Of a DNA stretch of 64,000 bases, positions 16,692-25,875 are shown one piece after another. The notes beneath the pieces were generated by a model. That model was not told where the DNA came from. It saw nothing but the letters and a program-made list of their open reading frames with translations, and did not search any database. Source of the DNA: Bryobacterales bacterium. GTDB taxonomy: Bacteria > Acidobacteriota > Terriglobia > Bryobacterales > UBA6623. Every line of letters starts with the position of its first letter. Position 1 is the first letter of the stretch. The DNA lies in NCBI GenBank assembly GCA_028819575.1, contig JAPPLB010000173.1:43855-107854 (forward strand), given 5' to 3'. Both the position numbers and the translations under genes were made by a program.

Positions 16692-17861
16692 ATGTTTTCC
16701 TTTCGAGGCGTGGACTTCATCGACTTGGACTGTCTGCTCTCCGAGGAGGAAAAGCTCGTCCGCCGAACGGCCCGGCAGTTTGTGGATGACCGCGTCCTGC
16801 CCGTCATCAGGGAGTGCTTCCGCGAAGCGCGCTTTCCGGTGGATTTGATTCCTGAGCTGGGTGAGTTGGGTTTCCTCGGCGCAAACCTTGAAGGATACGG
16901 TTGCGCGGGCATGGAGGATGTCGAGTACGGCCTGTTGATGCAGGAGTTGGAGCGGGGAGACAGCGGGGTCCGGAGTTTCGTGTCTGTGCAGAGTGCGCTG
17001 GTGATGTGGCCGATCCTCGAATACGGCAGCGAAGCGCAGAAGGACCGCTGGTTGCCGGAGTTGCAGGCCGGCAGAAAGATCGGATGCTTCGGCCTGACTG
17101 AACCCGATTTTGGATCGAATCCGGCCGGAATGCGCACTCAGGCGGTTCGTGACGGCGGCTCGTTTGTGCTGAACGGCGAAAAAACGTGGATCACGAACGG
17201 AACGCTGGCGGACGTCGCGCTGGTGTGGGCTCGCCAGGACGAACAGATCCGGGGTTTCCTCGTCGAGAAGGGCACGCCGGGATTCAAGACTACGGACATT
17301 CACGGCAAGTGGTCCATGAGGGCTTCGGTAACTTCGAGTCTGGCCTTCACGGATTGCCGCATTCCCGCGGAGAATGCGCTGCCGGGAGCCCTGGGTTTGA
17401 AAACGGCGCTCGCTTGCCTGTCGCAGGCGCGCTACGGGATCGGCTGGGGATGTATCGGCGCTGCGATGGATTGCTATGAAACGGCGCGGCAATACACGCT
17501 GTTGCGGAAGCAGTTCGGCGACCGTTCGTTGGCCTCGCACCAGCTTGTGCAGAGCGAGCTGGCATGGATGGTCACTGAGATCAGCAAGGCGCAATTGCTG
17601 GCGTTTCACTCCGCCCGGCTCAAGTCGAAGGGACTACTCAAGTTCTTTCATATTTCGATGCTGAAGCGGAACAACGCCTGGATGGCCCTCGAAGTGGCGA
17701 GGAGGGCTCGTGACCTGCTGGGCGCCAACGGAATCACGGATGAGTACCCTGTCTTCCGTCATATGTCGAATCTCGAGACGGTCAAGACCTATGAAGGCAC
17801 GCACAACATTCACACCCTGGTCATGGGCCAGCAGGTGACTGGGCTGCCGGCCTTTTCGTAG
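16692..17861 (+). CDS. acyl-CoA dehydrogenase, glutaryl-CoA dehydrogenase-like
   Basis: 389 residues, full length for the family. FAD- and substrate-binding motifs are present (CFGLTEPDFGSNPAGM, GEKTWITNG), with the catalytic Glu in the C-terminal TYEGTHNIHT. The DIHGKWSMRASVTSSLAF segment, the FGDRSLASHQLVQ stretch and the C-terminal tail point to the glutaryl-CoA dehydrogenase branch (oxidative decarboxylation of glutaryl-CoA in Lys/Trp breakdown). That subfamily assignment is less certain than the enzyme class. It stands alone, with its upstream region made of repeat sequence. Confidence 0.88.
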   Translation: MFSFRGVDFIDLDCLLSEEEKLVRRTARQFVDDRVLPVIRECFREARFPVDLIPELGELGFLGANLEGYGCAGMEDVEYGLLMQELERGDSGVRSFVSVQSALVMWPILEYGSEAQKDRWLPELQAGRKIGCFGLTEPDFGSNPAGMRTQAVRDGGSFVLNGEKTWITNGTLADVALVWARQDEQIRGFLVEKGTPGFKTTDIHGKWSMRASVTSSLAFTDCRIPAENALPGALGLKTALACLSQARYGIGWGCIGAAMDCYETARQYTLLRKQFGDRSLASHQLVQSELAWMVTEISKAQLLAFHSARLKSKGLLKFFHISMLKRNNAWMALEVARRARDLLGANGITDEYPVFRHMSNLETVKTYEGTHNIHTLVMGQQVTGLPAFS

Positions 17862-18100
17862 TTTTTTCGTTGCGAGGTGATCGTGCGCCGGACTTGCTCG
17901 GTACTGTTCAGCGGATTTGTGGCAGAAGAAGCCCGCGGGCCATTGTTGGTGTCCGAAAGCCATACCGAAGCCGCTGTTCTTCATGCTGCGTTCCATCCCT
18001 TCCGCCATCATCAGATTGACCGGGTGAGTTCTCTTGACGCACAAAGAACCGGCGAGGACAGACCTGATACAGTAGACCGTCCTTGCGTTGGGGCGATTGC

Positions 18101-18739
18101 ATGAACTCGACCTGCACTTGCGGAGCGGCGTTTCCGGATGGTTCACAGTTCTGTCCGATGTGCGGACGGCCGTTAAGCGAGGAAGCTGAGCAAGCGGAAC
18201 GGACGCAGGCACAAGAAGCCCTGGAGCGGGCTCGCCGGCAGCAAGCCCCGGATGAGAAGCGCGAAAAGCCGATCGGCCTCGGCAACTCCGACGCGCTTCG
18301 CTCCAGTTATTTCGGCGCCCTGCTGGCGGCTTTCCTGTCCAACATGCCGTTCCTCTACTTGTTGTCTTTCATCTGGTACCCGGCGTGCGGCTTTCTCTCC
18401 GTTTACATCTATCGCCGCAAGACGGGCGCGAAACCGAAGCCGGCTCAAGGAGGCCGCCTGGGAGTGTTGACCGGCATCCTGACGTTCGCCATTTCGCTCG
18501 TGATCAGCGCCGTGAACATGCTGTTTGCGGGTCAGGGCGCCTTTAGCGATTTGTTCCGGCAACAGATCGAACAGACACCCGCGCAGGAAGAAGTGAAGCG
18601 ACAGATACTACAACTGATCGACAATCCGGTTGTCTTGGGATTTCTCCTGCTGATCAGCCTGCTCGTGACGCTGGTTTTCACCGTGGGCTTCAGCGCCGCG
18701 GGCGGAGCGCTGGGAGCGAAAATATTGGAGGACGAGTGA
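18101..18739 (+). CDS. zinc-ribbon membrane protein
   Basis: 212 residues. An N-terminal zinc ribbon (CTCGAAFPDG...FCPMCGRPL, four Cys) is followed by a charged helical linker (about 28-58) and about four membrane segments in the remainder. No catalytic motif is visible. Proteins of this plan are common in Acidobacteriota and have no assigned role. I chose the ATG at 18101 because the zinc ribbon starts right after it. Confidence 0.75.
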   Translation: MNSTCTCGAAFPDGSQFCPMCGRPLSEEAEQAERTQAQEALERARRQQAPDEKREKPIGLGNSDALRSSYFGALLAAFLSNMPFLYLLSFIWYPACGFLSVYIYRRKTGAKPKPAQGGRLGVLTGILTFAISLVISAVNMLFAGQGAFSDLFRQQIEQTPAQEEVKRQILQLIDNPVVLGFLLLISLLVTLVFTVGFSAAGGALGAKILEDE

Positions 18740-18885
18740 GGGAGCTGGCCAGTGAGGTGAATCTGGATTCTGGCAGGCCGCCTGAACTTCATTGCATGAA
18801 GGGGTGGAGGAAAGGGATTTCTTACCGGAATTCGCCGGCTACGCTCGGGAAGCGCGTTTCACCGGCCTCCTCGAACGGATGAGTC

Positions 18886-20739
18886 TCATACTCTGACCGC
18901 GTCCCGCCGCAGCATCAGTAGCGTCGCCGCTCCGACGACACTGCCTCCAAGCGAGGCCCAGATATCCGGCCAGATCAACATCACCCCGGCCGTGAACAGA
19001 GCGCCGCGCGCCACCGTCGGGACGGGGGTGCGGAAGTAGCCCTCCAGTGCAATGGCCCAGAAAAAGATCCCCAGCGCGCAGGTCCCCGTGTGTAGCAGAA
19101 CGTCCTGCCAGGCGCCCATCAGCAGCAATGCCGGCTCATAGACGAAGGCGAACGGCAGCAGAAAACTGATCAATCCCAGCTCAATCGCCTTGAACCCCGT
19201 CCGTATCGGGTCCGTCCCCGCGATTCCGGCCGCGACGTAGGCTCCGGTCGATACCGGGGGCGTAATCGCAGACAGGATGGCGAAGTAGAACAGAAACAGA
19301 TGCGCGGCGACCGCCGGCACGCCGAGGTTGGTCAATGTTGTCGGAATCAATGTCGCCAACACTACATAGGCGGCGACCGTCGGAAGCCCCATCCCCAGAA
19401 CGATACAGGCCACCATGGTCATCAGCAGCGTCACAAAGAGATTCCCTTGTGAGACCCCTTCGATCAAATAAGTGATCTTGAGATTCAACCCGGTCGCCGT
19501 CATGACGCCGATGATGATTCCTGCGCCGGCGCAAATCGGCGTCAGTGTCAACATGCCGCGCATCGCGCCGTGAAACGCCCGGTCGAATCCTCTGCCGGTC
19601 AGGCGAGTGTTCGGCCGCAAGAAGCTCACGGCCATGGCGCACGCCACAGCGAGAAATGCCGCATACATCACACTGAATTGCAGCGACAGGAGCACGATCA
19701 ACACCACGATCGGCAGCAGCATGTTCCCCCGCTGCTTCAACTCTGTGCGCATGCTCGGGATCTCCTCGCCCGTGACCGGCCGCACGCCGTCCTTCACCGA
19801 ACGGAAGTGCACGATCATCAGCACCGCGAAGAAGTAGAGCAGCGCAGGAACGATCGCGTTCACCATCAACTCGGTGTACGAAATGTTCAGGTAGTCGATC
19901 ATCACAAAGGCTGCGGCGCCCATGATCGGCGGCATCAATTGGCCTCCTGACGACGCCAAGGCCTCGACGGCCGCCGCGAAGCGCGGCTCATAGCCGGAGC
20001 GCTTCATCATCGGGATCGTCACCGCCCCGGTCGTCGCCACGTTCGCTACCGTCGCGCCCGTGATCATCCCCATCAGAGACGAGCTGACGACCGCAATCTT
20101 CGCCGGACCTCCGACGAATCGCCCCGCAGCAACCTTGCCGATGTTCATGAACATTTCTGCGCCGCCTGTCACTGTCAGGAACGATCCCAGCAGAATGATC
20201 ACCACAATGAACGTCGCGCATACACCGAGCGGTGTCCCGAACACCCCGAACGTCCCGTAGAAAATGATGCTCACCAGGTCAGCGAGGCTCAGTCCCCCAT
20301 GCTGCAGCATCATGCCCGGCACCCATGGACCGAACAGCCCATACGCCAGGAAGAGCAAGAGCACCACTGCGACCGCCCACCCGACCGTCCTCCGCACGGC
20401 TTCGACAATCAACAACAGCCCGACCGCCCCGACTGCCGTGTCGAATCCGCTGATGAAGGGCTCCGAGTAAAGACGCTCATAGTCGAGCAGCGTCCACGCC
20501 ATGACAATCAGGCTCAGTAAACTCAGCCCGAGCCCCAACGATGCTTCTCCCGACTTGCTTCGGGTCCAGCCCGACGGCGTCTGCAAGAAAACCAGCGGCA
20601 GCACCACGAGTAGAAACAACCCGCGTTGAATCGGCGCGTGAAACGGCCCCGTCGCACCCGTGTAAAGCGCAAGCGCACTGCCGGCCCACACGAGACCGGT
20701 CGCAACACGATGGGTGAGACTTTCAGAGAGCGAGGGCAA
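18886..20739 (-). CDS. TRAP transporter permease, fused small and large subunits (4TM/12TM)
   Basis: 617 residues, strongly hydrophobic throughout, with the DctM-type core (GGQLMPPIMGAAAFVM, GMGLPTVAAYVVLATL, ITPPVSTGAYVAAGIAG). The N-terminal 150 residues supply the small-subunit helices, which is the fused form that works with TAXI-type binding proteins. It imports a carboxylate-like solute using a sodium or proton gradient. The TAXI binding protein is 96 bases upstream on the same strand, and a ComA-like gene precedes that, so the three form one operon. Confidence 0.93.
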   Translation of the reverse strand: MPSLSESLTHRVATGLVWAGSALALYTGATGPFHAPIQRGLFLLVVLPLVFLQTPSGWTRSKSGEASLGLGLSLLSLIVMAWTLLDYERLYSEPFISGFDTAVGAVGLLLIVEAVRRTVGWAVAVVLLLFLAYGLFGPWVPGMMLQHGGLSLADLVSIIFYGTFGVFGTPLGVCATFIVVIILLGSFLTVTGGAEMFMNIGKVAAGRFVGGPAKIAVVSSSLMGMITGATVANVATTGAVTIPMMKRSGYEPRFAAAVEALASSGGQLMPPIMGAAAFVMIDYLNISYTELMVNAIVPALLYFFAVLMIVHFRSVKDGVRPVTGEEIPSMRTELKQRGNMLLPIVVLIVLLSLQFSVMYAAFLAVACAMAVSFLRPNTRLTGRGFDRAFHGAMRGMLTLTPICAGAGIIIGVMTATGLNLKITYLIEGVSQGNLFVTLLMTMVACIVLGMGLPTVAAYVVLATLIPTTLTNLGVPAVAAHLFLFYFAILSAITPPVSTGAYVAAGIAGTDPIRTGFKAIELGLISFLLPFAFVYEPALLLMGAWQDVLLHTGTCALGIFFWAIALEGYFRTPVPTVARGALFTAGVMLIWPDIWASLGGSVVGAATLLMLRRDAVRV

Positions 20740-20835
20740 AGTAAACGCGGATCCAACCAGCCTTGGCGGCGTGAGTACGAGTGAAAAGGTGATGATGGGG
20801 CGATCGAATCAAAAGAGCCAAGCGCGCAGTCTCCG

Positions 20836-21879
20836 CTACCACCTGTCCCAAACACCGCGCTCGCGGTAGTAGCGCTCCGCACCCGGATGATAAGGTAACG
20901 GCTTCATTTCCGCCACTGACTCGAGATCCGCTTCCCCTTCCTCTTTCCACCAGGGTAGAGACTCCTCGACCTCGTCCCAGTTTTCGAACAACGTCTTCGT
21001 CATCCCGTAGACGAGATCGTCGGGAAGGTCGCCGCGAACGAGAAGACATTGGTGAAAACCGATGCCCCGAAGGCTGGGCCGCCCGAAAACGGGCTCGCCC
21101 AGCTCGTCCAACACAAACGCGGACTCGGACGCCAGCAGCTTCTCCAAACCTTTCTGTTCGGGCTCGACGAAATCAATCTCCTCACCGATCTCCCGCGCTG
21201 CGAAGATCGGTGACAAGTGACCTCGGTTATTCCGCGAATAGGCGAATGCGATGGCATCGATCTGCCGGTTCGCCAACGCGTTCTGTCCGTCTGTGCGCTC
21301 GATGTAGAGGAACTCCGTGTTTTCCCGAGTTACGCCGAAATACTTGAAGATGCGCTCCGCGATCACTTCCTCGCCGGTGCCGCGACCGCCGATCACGACG
21401 CTGCGGCCGACCAGATCCGAATAGCGCTTGATATCCGCCACGGCCACGACCCGGAAAAGGTGAGTGCCTAGTTTCATCCAGACCTTGGCGTTGTCGTAGT
21501 CAACCACGATCGGTTCCTTCTGTGCGAAATGAGCCTCGCGGCGATACGCATTTTCGAGATCGAAGCGAAAACAGCGGCCACCGTCGATTCTCCCGGCCGC
21601 AACACGCTTGACGTTACCGACTGACATCCCCTTGCCGATCACTCCGTTCGAGATTACCTCCGGCATCCTCTCTGTCAACACCTTCGACAGAATGGAAACC
21701 TCTTTGAAGTATCGTCCCTGAGGTCCTGCTCCTGCCAAGGTGATCAAACGGGTATCGGTCGTCCGCTCACAGGCTCCGCATCCGAGTCCGAGGAATATCA
21801 CCATCAAGAAACCGAGCCGCGGTTGCAAACCCGCGAGCCGACCCATTGGCTCGCTCACCCGGGTTTCGGCTGACCTCAT
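20836..21879 (-). CDS. TAXI-family TRAP transporter solute-binding lipoprotein
   Basis: 347 residues. After a short leader comes a hydrophobic stretch ending in a lipobox-like LGLGCGAC, which suggests lipid anchoring. The mature part has TAXI-family features: a GPQGRYFKEVSILSKVL opening, the IGGRGTGEE motif and a FGVTREN segment. It would capture the solute in the periplasm and pass it to the fused permease. The ATG follows the stop codon of the ComA-like gene with no gap, so translation is coupled. Confidence 0.9.
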   Translation of the reverse strand: MRSAETRVSEPMGRLAGLQPRLGFLMVIFLGLGCGACERTTDTRLITLAGAGPQGRYFKEVSILSKVLTERMPEVISNGVIGKGMSVGNVKRVAAGRIDGGRCFRFDLENAYRREAHFAQKEPIVVDYDNAKVWMKLGTHLFRVVAVADIKRYSDLVGRSVVIGGRGTGEEVIAERIFKYFGVTRENTEFLYIERTDGQNALANRQIDAIAFAYSRNNRGHLSPIFAAREIGEEIDFVEPEQKGLEKLLASESAFVLDELGEPVFGRPSLRGIGFHQCLLVRGDLPDDLVYGMTKTLFENWDEVEESLPWWKEEGEADLESVAEMKPLPYHPGAERYYRERGVWDRW

Positions 21880-22680
21880 CTAGTCCGCCTTCCGCGCAGG
21901 TCCAACAACCCCCAGCCCCACGCGCAACGCCTCCGTCTCGATGAGATCGTCCGGCATGACGTTCGCGATGTTTACGTCCGCGCCGAACTCCCGCACCAGC
22001 AATTTCTTGATGTCATGAATCTCCGACAACGAAACCCCGCTGATCCACGGCCCCGGTAATTCGAACAGCACACGGTCCCGATCCAGATCATGGCGGCAGG
22101 CATGCAGCAAATCCGTATTAACCGTGCCGTTCCCGATCAACTCGGCGCCCTCGATCAGCAGCAACTCCGCGCCGGCGTCAAAGCAGTCCCGCGCTTGCAG
22201 AACCAACTCCGCCGCTGCGTTCTTCTCTGTTTTCGATCCCACCTCGCCGAACACGGTCAACCCCTTGCCGCGGGCCAGCTTGATCTGCTCGCGGCGCTCC
22301 GTCGGCGAAAGCGGTATGCAATTGTCCGATACCTCGATCGCCTCGAACCCCAAACGCTTCGCCTCATCGAAGAACACGGGCAGCGCACCAACCCCTTGTG
22401 TGGCGAACACGTACTCCTGGAACTGCCCGCCGAGGAACGGCCGCACTCCGTGCTTCTTGTAGAGTTCGAGCTTGGCCCCGATCAGATGTTCCTGGTAGAG
22501 CCGCGACGTGCCGGTGGCAATTTTCGCGAGGTCGACATACTGCCCCGCAATCTCGAGGATGTCCCTTTGACGCGCCAGCCCGAGTCCCCAATCGATCATC
22601 ATCGTGAACCCGCGCAACCGCGGCTTGACGTGCGACCGCTCCTTGGGAAGCGGGACAAAAGCAAACGGATCAAGCGCCAT
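21880..22680 (-). CDS. phosphosulfolactate synthase (ComA)-family protein
   Basis: 266 residues, the usual family length. Recognisable features are RGFTMMIDWGL, IEVSDNCIPLS, GEVGSKTEK and the LLIEGAELI and LFELPGPW strands of a TIM barrel. True ComA adds sulfite to phosphoenolpyruvate to make phosphosulfolactate; plant HSA32 and bacterial YitD-type relatives belong to the same family. The ATG at 22680 has GGAGGG upstream and begins a compact protein; open frame upstream is ignored. First gene of an operon with the TAXI and TRAP genes. Chemistry in this host is inferred. Confidence 0.82.
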   Translation of the reverse strand: MALDPFAFVPLPKERSHVKPRLRGFTMMIDWGLGLARQRDILEIAGQYVDLAKIATGTSRLYQEHLIGAKLELYKKHGVRPFLGGQFQEYVFATQGVGALPVFFDEAKRLGFEAIEVSDNCIPLSPTERREQIKLARGKGLTVFGEVGSKTEKNAAAELVLQARDCFDAGAELLLIEGAELIGNGTVNTDLLHACRHDLDRDRVLFELPGPWISGVSLSEIHDIKKLLVREFGADVNIANVMPDDLIETEALRVGLGVVGPARKAD

Positions 22681-22781
22681 GAAATGACCCTCCAGTATCG
22701 CAGCACACGAAGGACCCGGGACCCTCCTGAGCTGAAACACCTTGGGCGGTTGCCTATGACCCGGACCGGAGATCTCACTGC

Positions 22782-22813
22782 AAGCCCTGCTGAGGGGCCA
22801 CCGGGGCTTTTTT
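22782..22813 (+). terminator. hairpin with T-run between divergent genes
   Basis: AAGCCC (22782-22787) pairs with GGGCTT (22804-22809) and a T-run follows. It sits in the 265-base gap between the ComA-like gene and the gene starting at 22946. No plus-strand gene ends here, so it might be a leader attenuator or the end of an unseen short transcript. Confidence 0.35.
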
Positions 22814-22945
22814 GCGCCCTCTTGAATCTCGACGTTAGAATAACCCACCGAGGGGCGCCGGTTTCTTCGTCTGCGTGTGTTCTTTCCGGGCCTCCGAGCT
22901 TGTCTTGGAGGTGTCTTTTCCCTTCTTTTCAGGAACAAGTGTTTC

Positions 22946-24466
22946 GTGGCTAGAAAAGCGCAACTCCAGCGGCAAGCCCCTTCATCAGACCTCATCACGG
23001 TAATAAGGCGGTTTCTCGCTAGCTGTCGCCGACCGGTCTTGATCGAGTCGGGAGAAGAGCCCATCCCCTTGGTCGAGGGGAGGTATGACCTGGAATCGCG
23101 TGGCTCCGGATGCGTCCTGCACGCTTGGGGTGAGGAAGGAAATCTGGTCCGCCGTGTCGTTGAGATCAAGTCCGAAAAAAAGGACCGCCTGGACCTGCTT
23201 GCCGGATCGTTCGGAAGAACCGACATTCGACTTGCACTGGTCGACGAAGCCACTCAAGTCGGCCGGGTCCAGCGAGAGGCCGGACATGCCCGGTTTCGTG
23301 AGTTTCTGCGCCGGATTCTCTTCCGGGAGTACCGCGACCGGACTCTCTCACACTTCAGTTCCGCCCCCGATTTGGAACACACACTCTCGCCCAGCTATGT
23401 GCGCGGAGCACTCCACCGCGGGCGCGAAATGTGGGCCTTGATCGCTGCGCCTCCCGACCTCAGTCCCTCTGCAACCGATCAAATCCTCAGTTTTGGACTC
23501 ATCTGGTTTGACCACCTGCGTTCTCGGGAGACCGACTACGTCTTCGCAGGACTCAAGATCTTCGTTCCCGGAGGCCGTGCGCGCTCTACCGCCAACCGGC
23601 TCGCGTGGCTGAATCCCCATGTTCTCCAGTCCGAACTCATCGAATACGACCGTACCGGGAGTATCCGTCGATTCGACAAGCAGGACTACGGCAATCTCGC
23701 CACCGAATTGCGGCCATGCCTGTCGGAGGCCGCTACCGAGGAACACGTCGCGGCATGGTTGCAGAGTCTCCGGAGCATTCCCGGTGTCGAGACGGTTCGG
23801 AGTGCCGACGGACTGTTGTCGCTTCGAGTCCGAGGCGCCACTTTCGCCACAGCGGGGCGAGGTTCTCTTACGTACGGCCTTGAGAATCCAACGCCCGTCG
23901 GGCCGCAAGGAATCGCACCGGTCCTTCGACTGGCGCGAGAGATTGCCCGGTATCGGTCTCCGGACGCACAGGACAAGCAGAACCCCCTCTATCGACGCCA
24001 TCCCGAAACGTGGCTCGAATCGCAAGTCCGCTGTCGGCTCGACCTGATCGACGGCAACCTTCTGTCCGAGCCGCTTTATGGCCAGGTCCCTTCTGTCGCG
24101 GGGCCCGACCGAGGCATCATCGATCTGCTCGCGTCCGACCGCCAGGGCCGGTTGGCCGTCATCGAGCTCAAGGCCTCCGAGGATGTGCATCTCCCGCTGC
24201 AAGCTCTCGATTATTGGATGCGGGTCAAATGGAACCTCGACCGTGACGAGTTTCAGGCTCGCGGCTACTTCCCCAATGTGATTCTGGCCGAACGAGAACC
24301 ACGGTTGATTCTCGTTTCCCCGGCGATGGACTTCCACCCGACTACGGAGACGGTCTTGAAGTACTTTTCGCCCGTCATTGATGTTGAGCGTATCGGTGTG
24401 GGTGCGGCATGGCGCCAGGATTTACGGGTGGTTTTTCGAAGACGCGGGTCAGCGCGGTTGGCCTGA
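22946..24466 (+). CDS. uncharacterised protein with a C-terminal PD-(D/E)XK nuclease-like region
   Basis: About 506 residues from a GTG at 22946 with AGGA 12 bases upstream; an ATG at 22877 is possible but less likely. I do not recognise the family by name. The C-terminal third contains IIDLL, then AVIELKASE and a helix with QALDYW, the order of Asp, ExK and downstream Gln/Tyr seen in PD-(D/E)XK restriction-like nucleases (NucS or DUF91 type). The N-terminal part has alternating strands and helices with many Arg. It has no signal peptide and stands alone. DNA repair or defence is possible, not shown. Confidence 0.7.
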   Translation: MARKAQLQRQAPSSDLITVIRRFLASCRRPVLIESGEEPIPLVEGRYDLESRGSGCVLHAWGEEGNLVRRVVEIKSEKKDRLDLLAGSFGRTDIRLALVDEATQVGRVQREAGHARFREFLRRILFREYRDRTLSHFSSAPDLEHTLSPSYVRGALHRGREMWALIAAPPDLSPSATDQILSFGLIWFDHLRSRETDYVFAGLKIFVPGGRARSTANRLAWLNPHVLQSELIEYDRTGSIRRFDKQDYGNLATELRPCLSEAATEEHVAAWLQSLRSIPGVETVRSADGLLSLRVRGATFATAGRGSLTYGLENPTPVGPQGIAPVLRLAREIARYRSPDAQDKQNPLYRRHPETWLESQVRCRLDLIDGNLLSEPLYGQVPSVAGPDRGIIDLLASDRQGRLAVIELKASEDVHLPLQALDYWMRVKWNLDRDEFQARGYFPNVILAEREPRLILVSPAMDFHPTTETVLKYFSPVIDVERIGVGAAWRQDLRVVFRRRGSARLA

Positions 24467-24483
24467 TGGAGCCTGATTGACCT

Positions 24484-24525
24484 CTAGCCTGCATGTCTCA
24501 CCATGTGGCGAGACACGCCGGCTAA
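24484..24525. repeat. tip-only palindrome of the repeat family
   Basis: A 42-base imperfect palindrome, CTAGCCTGCATGTCTCACC facing GGCGAGACACGCCGGCTAA, with the element interior missing. The TGTCTC/GAGACA arms match each other although both differ from the full-length element (TTTCTC/GAGAAA). Confidence 0.75.
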
Positions 24526-24757
24526 GCGGGCAGCAGAATGAAAGAGCTGTCCGCAGTCGCCGGGTATCCCGAAATTGTTTTTCACTGAGAGTCGGTACGC
24601 CTGTAACTCGATGCCTCGCCACAAGGGCGGCAATCGAAGCACCCATCAACCCAAACACGAGATTTCCATATGGCTCGGTAAAGCCGCGTGATTCGACTCT
24701 TTGCTGGGAAACAGGGTTGCGTTGTGCACAGTTGCCCGGTATCACATAGGCAACCTG

Positions 24758-25702
24758 CTAGCCGAGAAGACTCTCGATCCGGGAGGCTAGCTCTTCGTAA
24801 GGCAACTGCCCCGGGTGGTACAGTCTCACCACGCCGCTTCGATCCACTAACACCAGTGTTGGCGTCGTGCTCACGCCGAACTTCACGAAGTTCTGTGTGC
24901 TCACAGGGGTTGACATCCAAGCCGGCAACGGATGCTGGTCATTGAAGCTGCCGCGGAGGTAGCCCAATTCCTCGGCCGGTGTCGCCTTGCGGCCACGCTT
25001 CACGTAGCCGTACAGCCGCGTCGGACCAACGATCACCAGCCCTCGGTCCGCATATTTGCGGTGCAGCGATTCGAGAACCGGCTTCTGCTCCATGCAATCA
25101 CCGCACCAGTGAGCCCAGAAGTAGAACAGCGCGACCTTGCCTTGCAGCGAGGCGGGGTCGAGTGTGGCGCTGCCCACGTGCTCAGGGGCATCCAGGGCAG
25201 GCATTGATTTGCCCTCCAGGCTCAATAGAAGAAGGTTCTTCTGAATGCGGGTCTCAACGGAGGTTCCGGAATATTTGTTCCGCTGCTCTTGCAAGAACAC
25301 GACCGCCTCGGAACGCCGTCCAAGGGCGTCGTAGGTGTGGGCCAGGACTTCGACCCCTGCGCCCAAAGCCGTCTCGATGTTCCTGTCTTCGTCCACCGAC
25401 CGGACATTCAATAGCGCGAGGCTCCCTTCGTAGGCTTCCGTTCCGTACTTCTCGGCGCGGTCCCAGTTCCTGACGAAGCTCGAACCGCGAGCCAACCAGG
25501 ACACGGCCGCCAGCCATTTCGGTGAGGAGGTATCACTGGTCTTTCTTGCGCTCTCCAATGCGGCTGTGGCCTCGTCATTCTTGTGGGCCCAGGCGTGCTT
25601 GCGCATCGTCTGAATCAGCTCATCCGGTAAAGGAGCCGCCGTAAGTGCGAAGAAAGCCGTCAAAACGGCGATCGCTGCGGGCATTCTCGATCCATGACTC
25701 AT
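24758..25702 (-). CDS. exported TlpA/thioredoxin-like protein
   Basis: 314 residues with a signal peptide (residues 1-25). The N-terminal 170 residues are helical and TPR-like. The C-terminal part is a TlpA-type thioredoxin fold with the redox motif WCGDC (in FYFWAHWCGDCMEQKPVL) and the cis-Pro segment STTPTLVLVD. It would carry out thiol-disulfide exchange in the periplasm. I chose the ATG at 25702 because a compact signal peptide follows; open frame continues upstream. The stop codon lies in a CTAG site. Confidence 0.85.
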   Translation of the reverse strand: MSHGSRMPAAIAVLTAFFALTAAPLPDELIQTMRKHAWAHKNDEATAALESARKTSDTSSPKWLAAVSWLARGSSFVRNWDRAEKYGTEAYEGSLALLNVRSVDEDRNIETALGAGVEVLAHTYDALGRRSEAVVFLQEQRNKYSGTSVETRIQKNLLLLSLEGKSMPALDAPEHVGSATLDPASLQGKVALFYFWAHWCGDCMEQKPVLESLHRKYADRGLVIVGPTRLYGYVKRGRKATPAEELGYLRGSFNDQHPLPAWMSTPVSTQNFVKFGVSTTPTLVLVDRSGVVRLYHPGQLPYEELASRIESLLG

Positions 25703-25875
25703 CGGTTCGTACCTCGCGTGTAGCGTATCATGGAGAACTCGGAGTGGTGTAAACAACGCGGGCCGACACTGGACCGCCCCTGCAGCAACCGCCCGAGTCG
25801 TCCCACATCAGCCCTGATCGTGTACACTTGGGCCTTTATCGGGTTCTACCAAGGACTATCCCGAGGATACAAAGC

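Noticed and set aside
16512..17609. Minus-strand frame opposite the acyl-CoA dehydrogenase
   Set aside because: It overlaps the well-supported dehydrogenase and starts inside it.
17634..18212. Minus-strand frames between the dehydrogenase and the zinc-ribbon gene
   Set aside because: They look protein-like over short stretches but lack a ribosome site, extend into both neighbouring genes and match no family I know.
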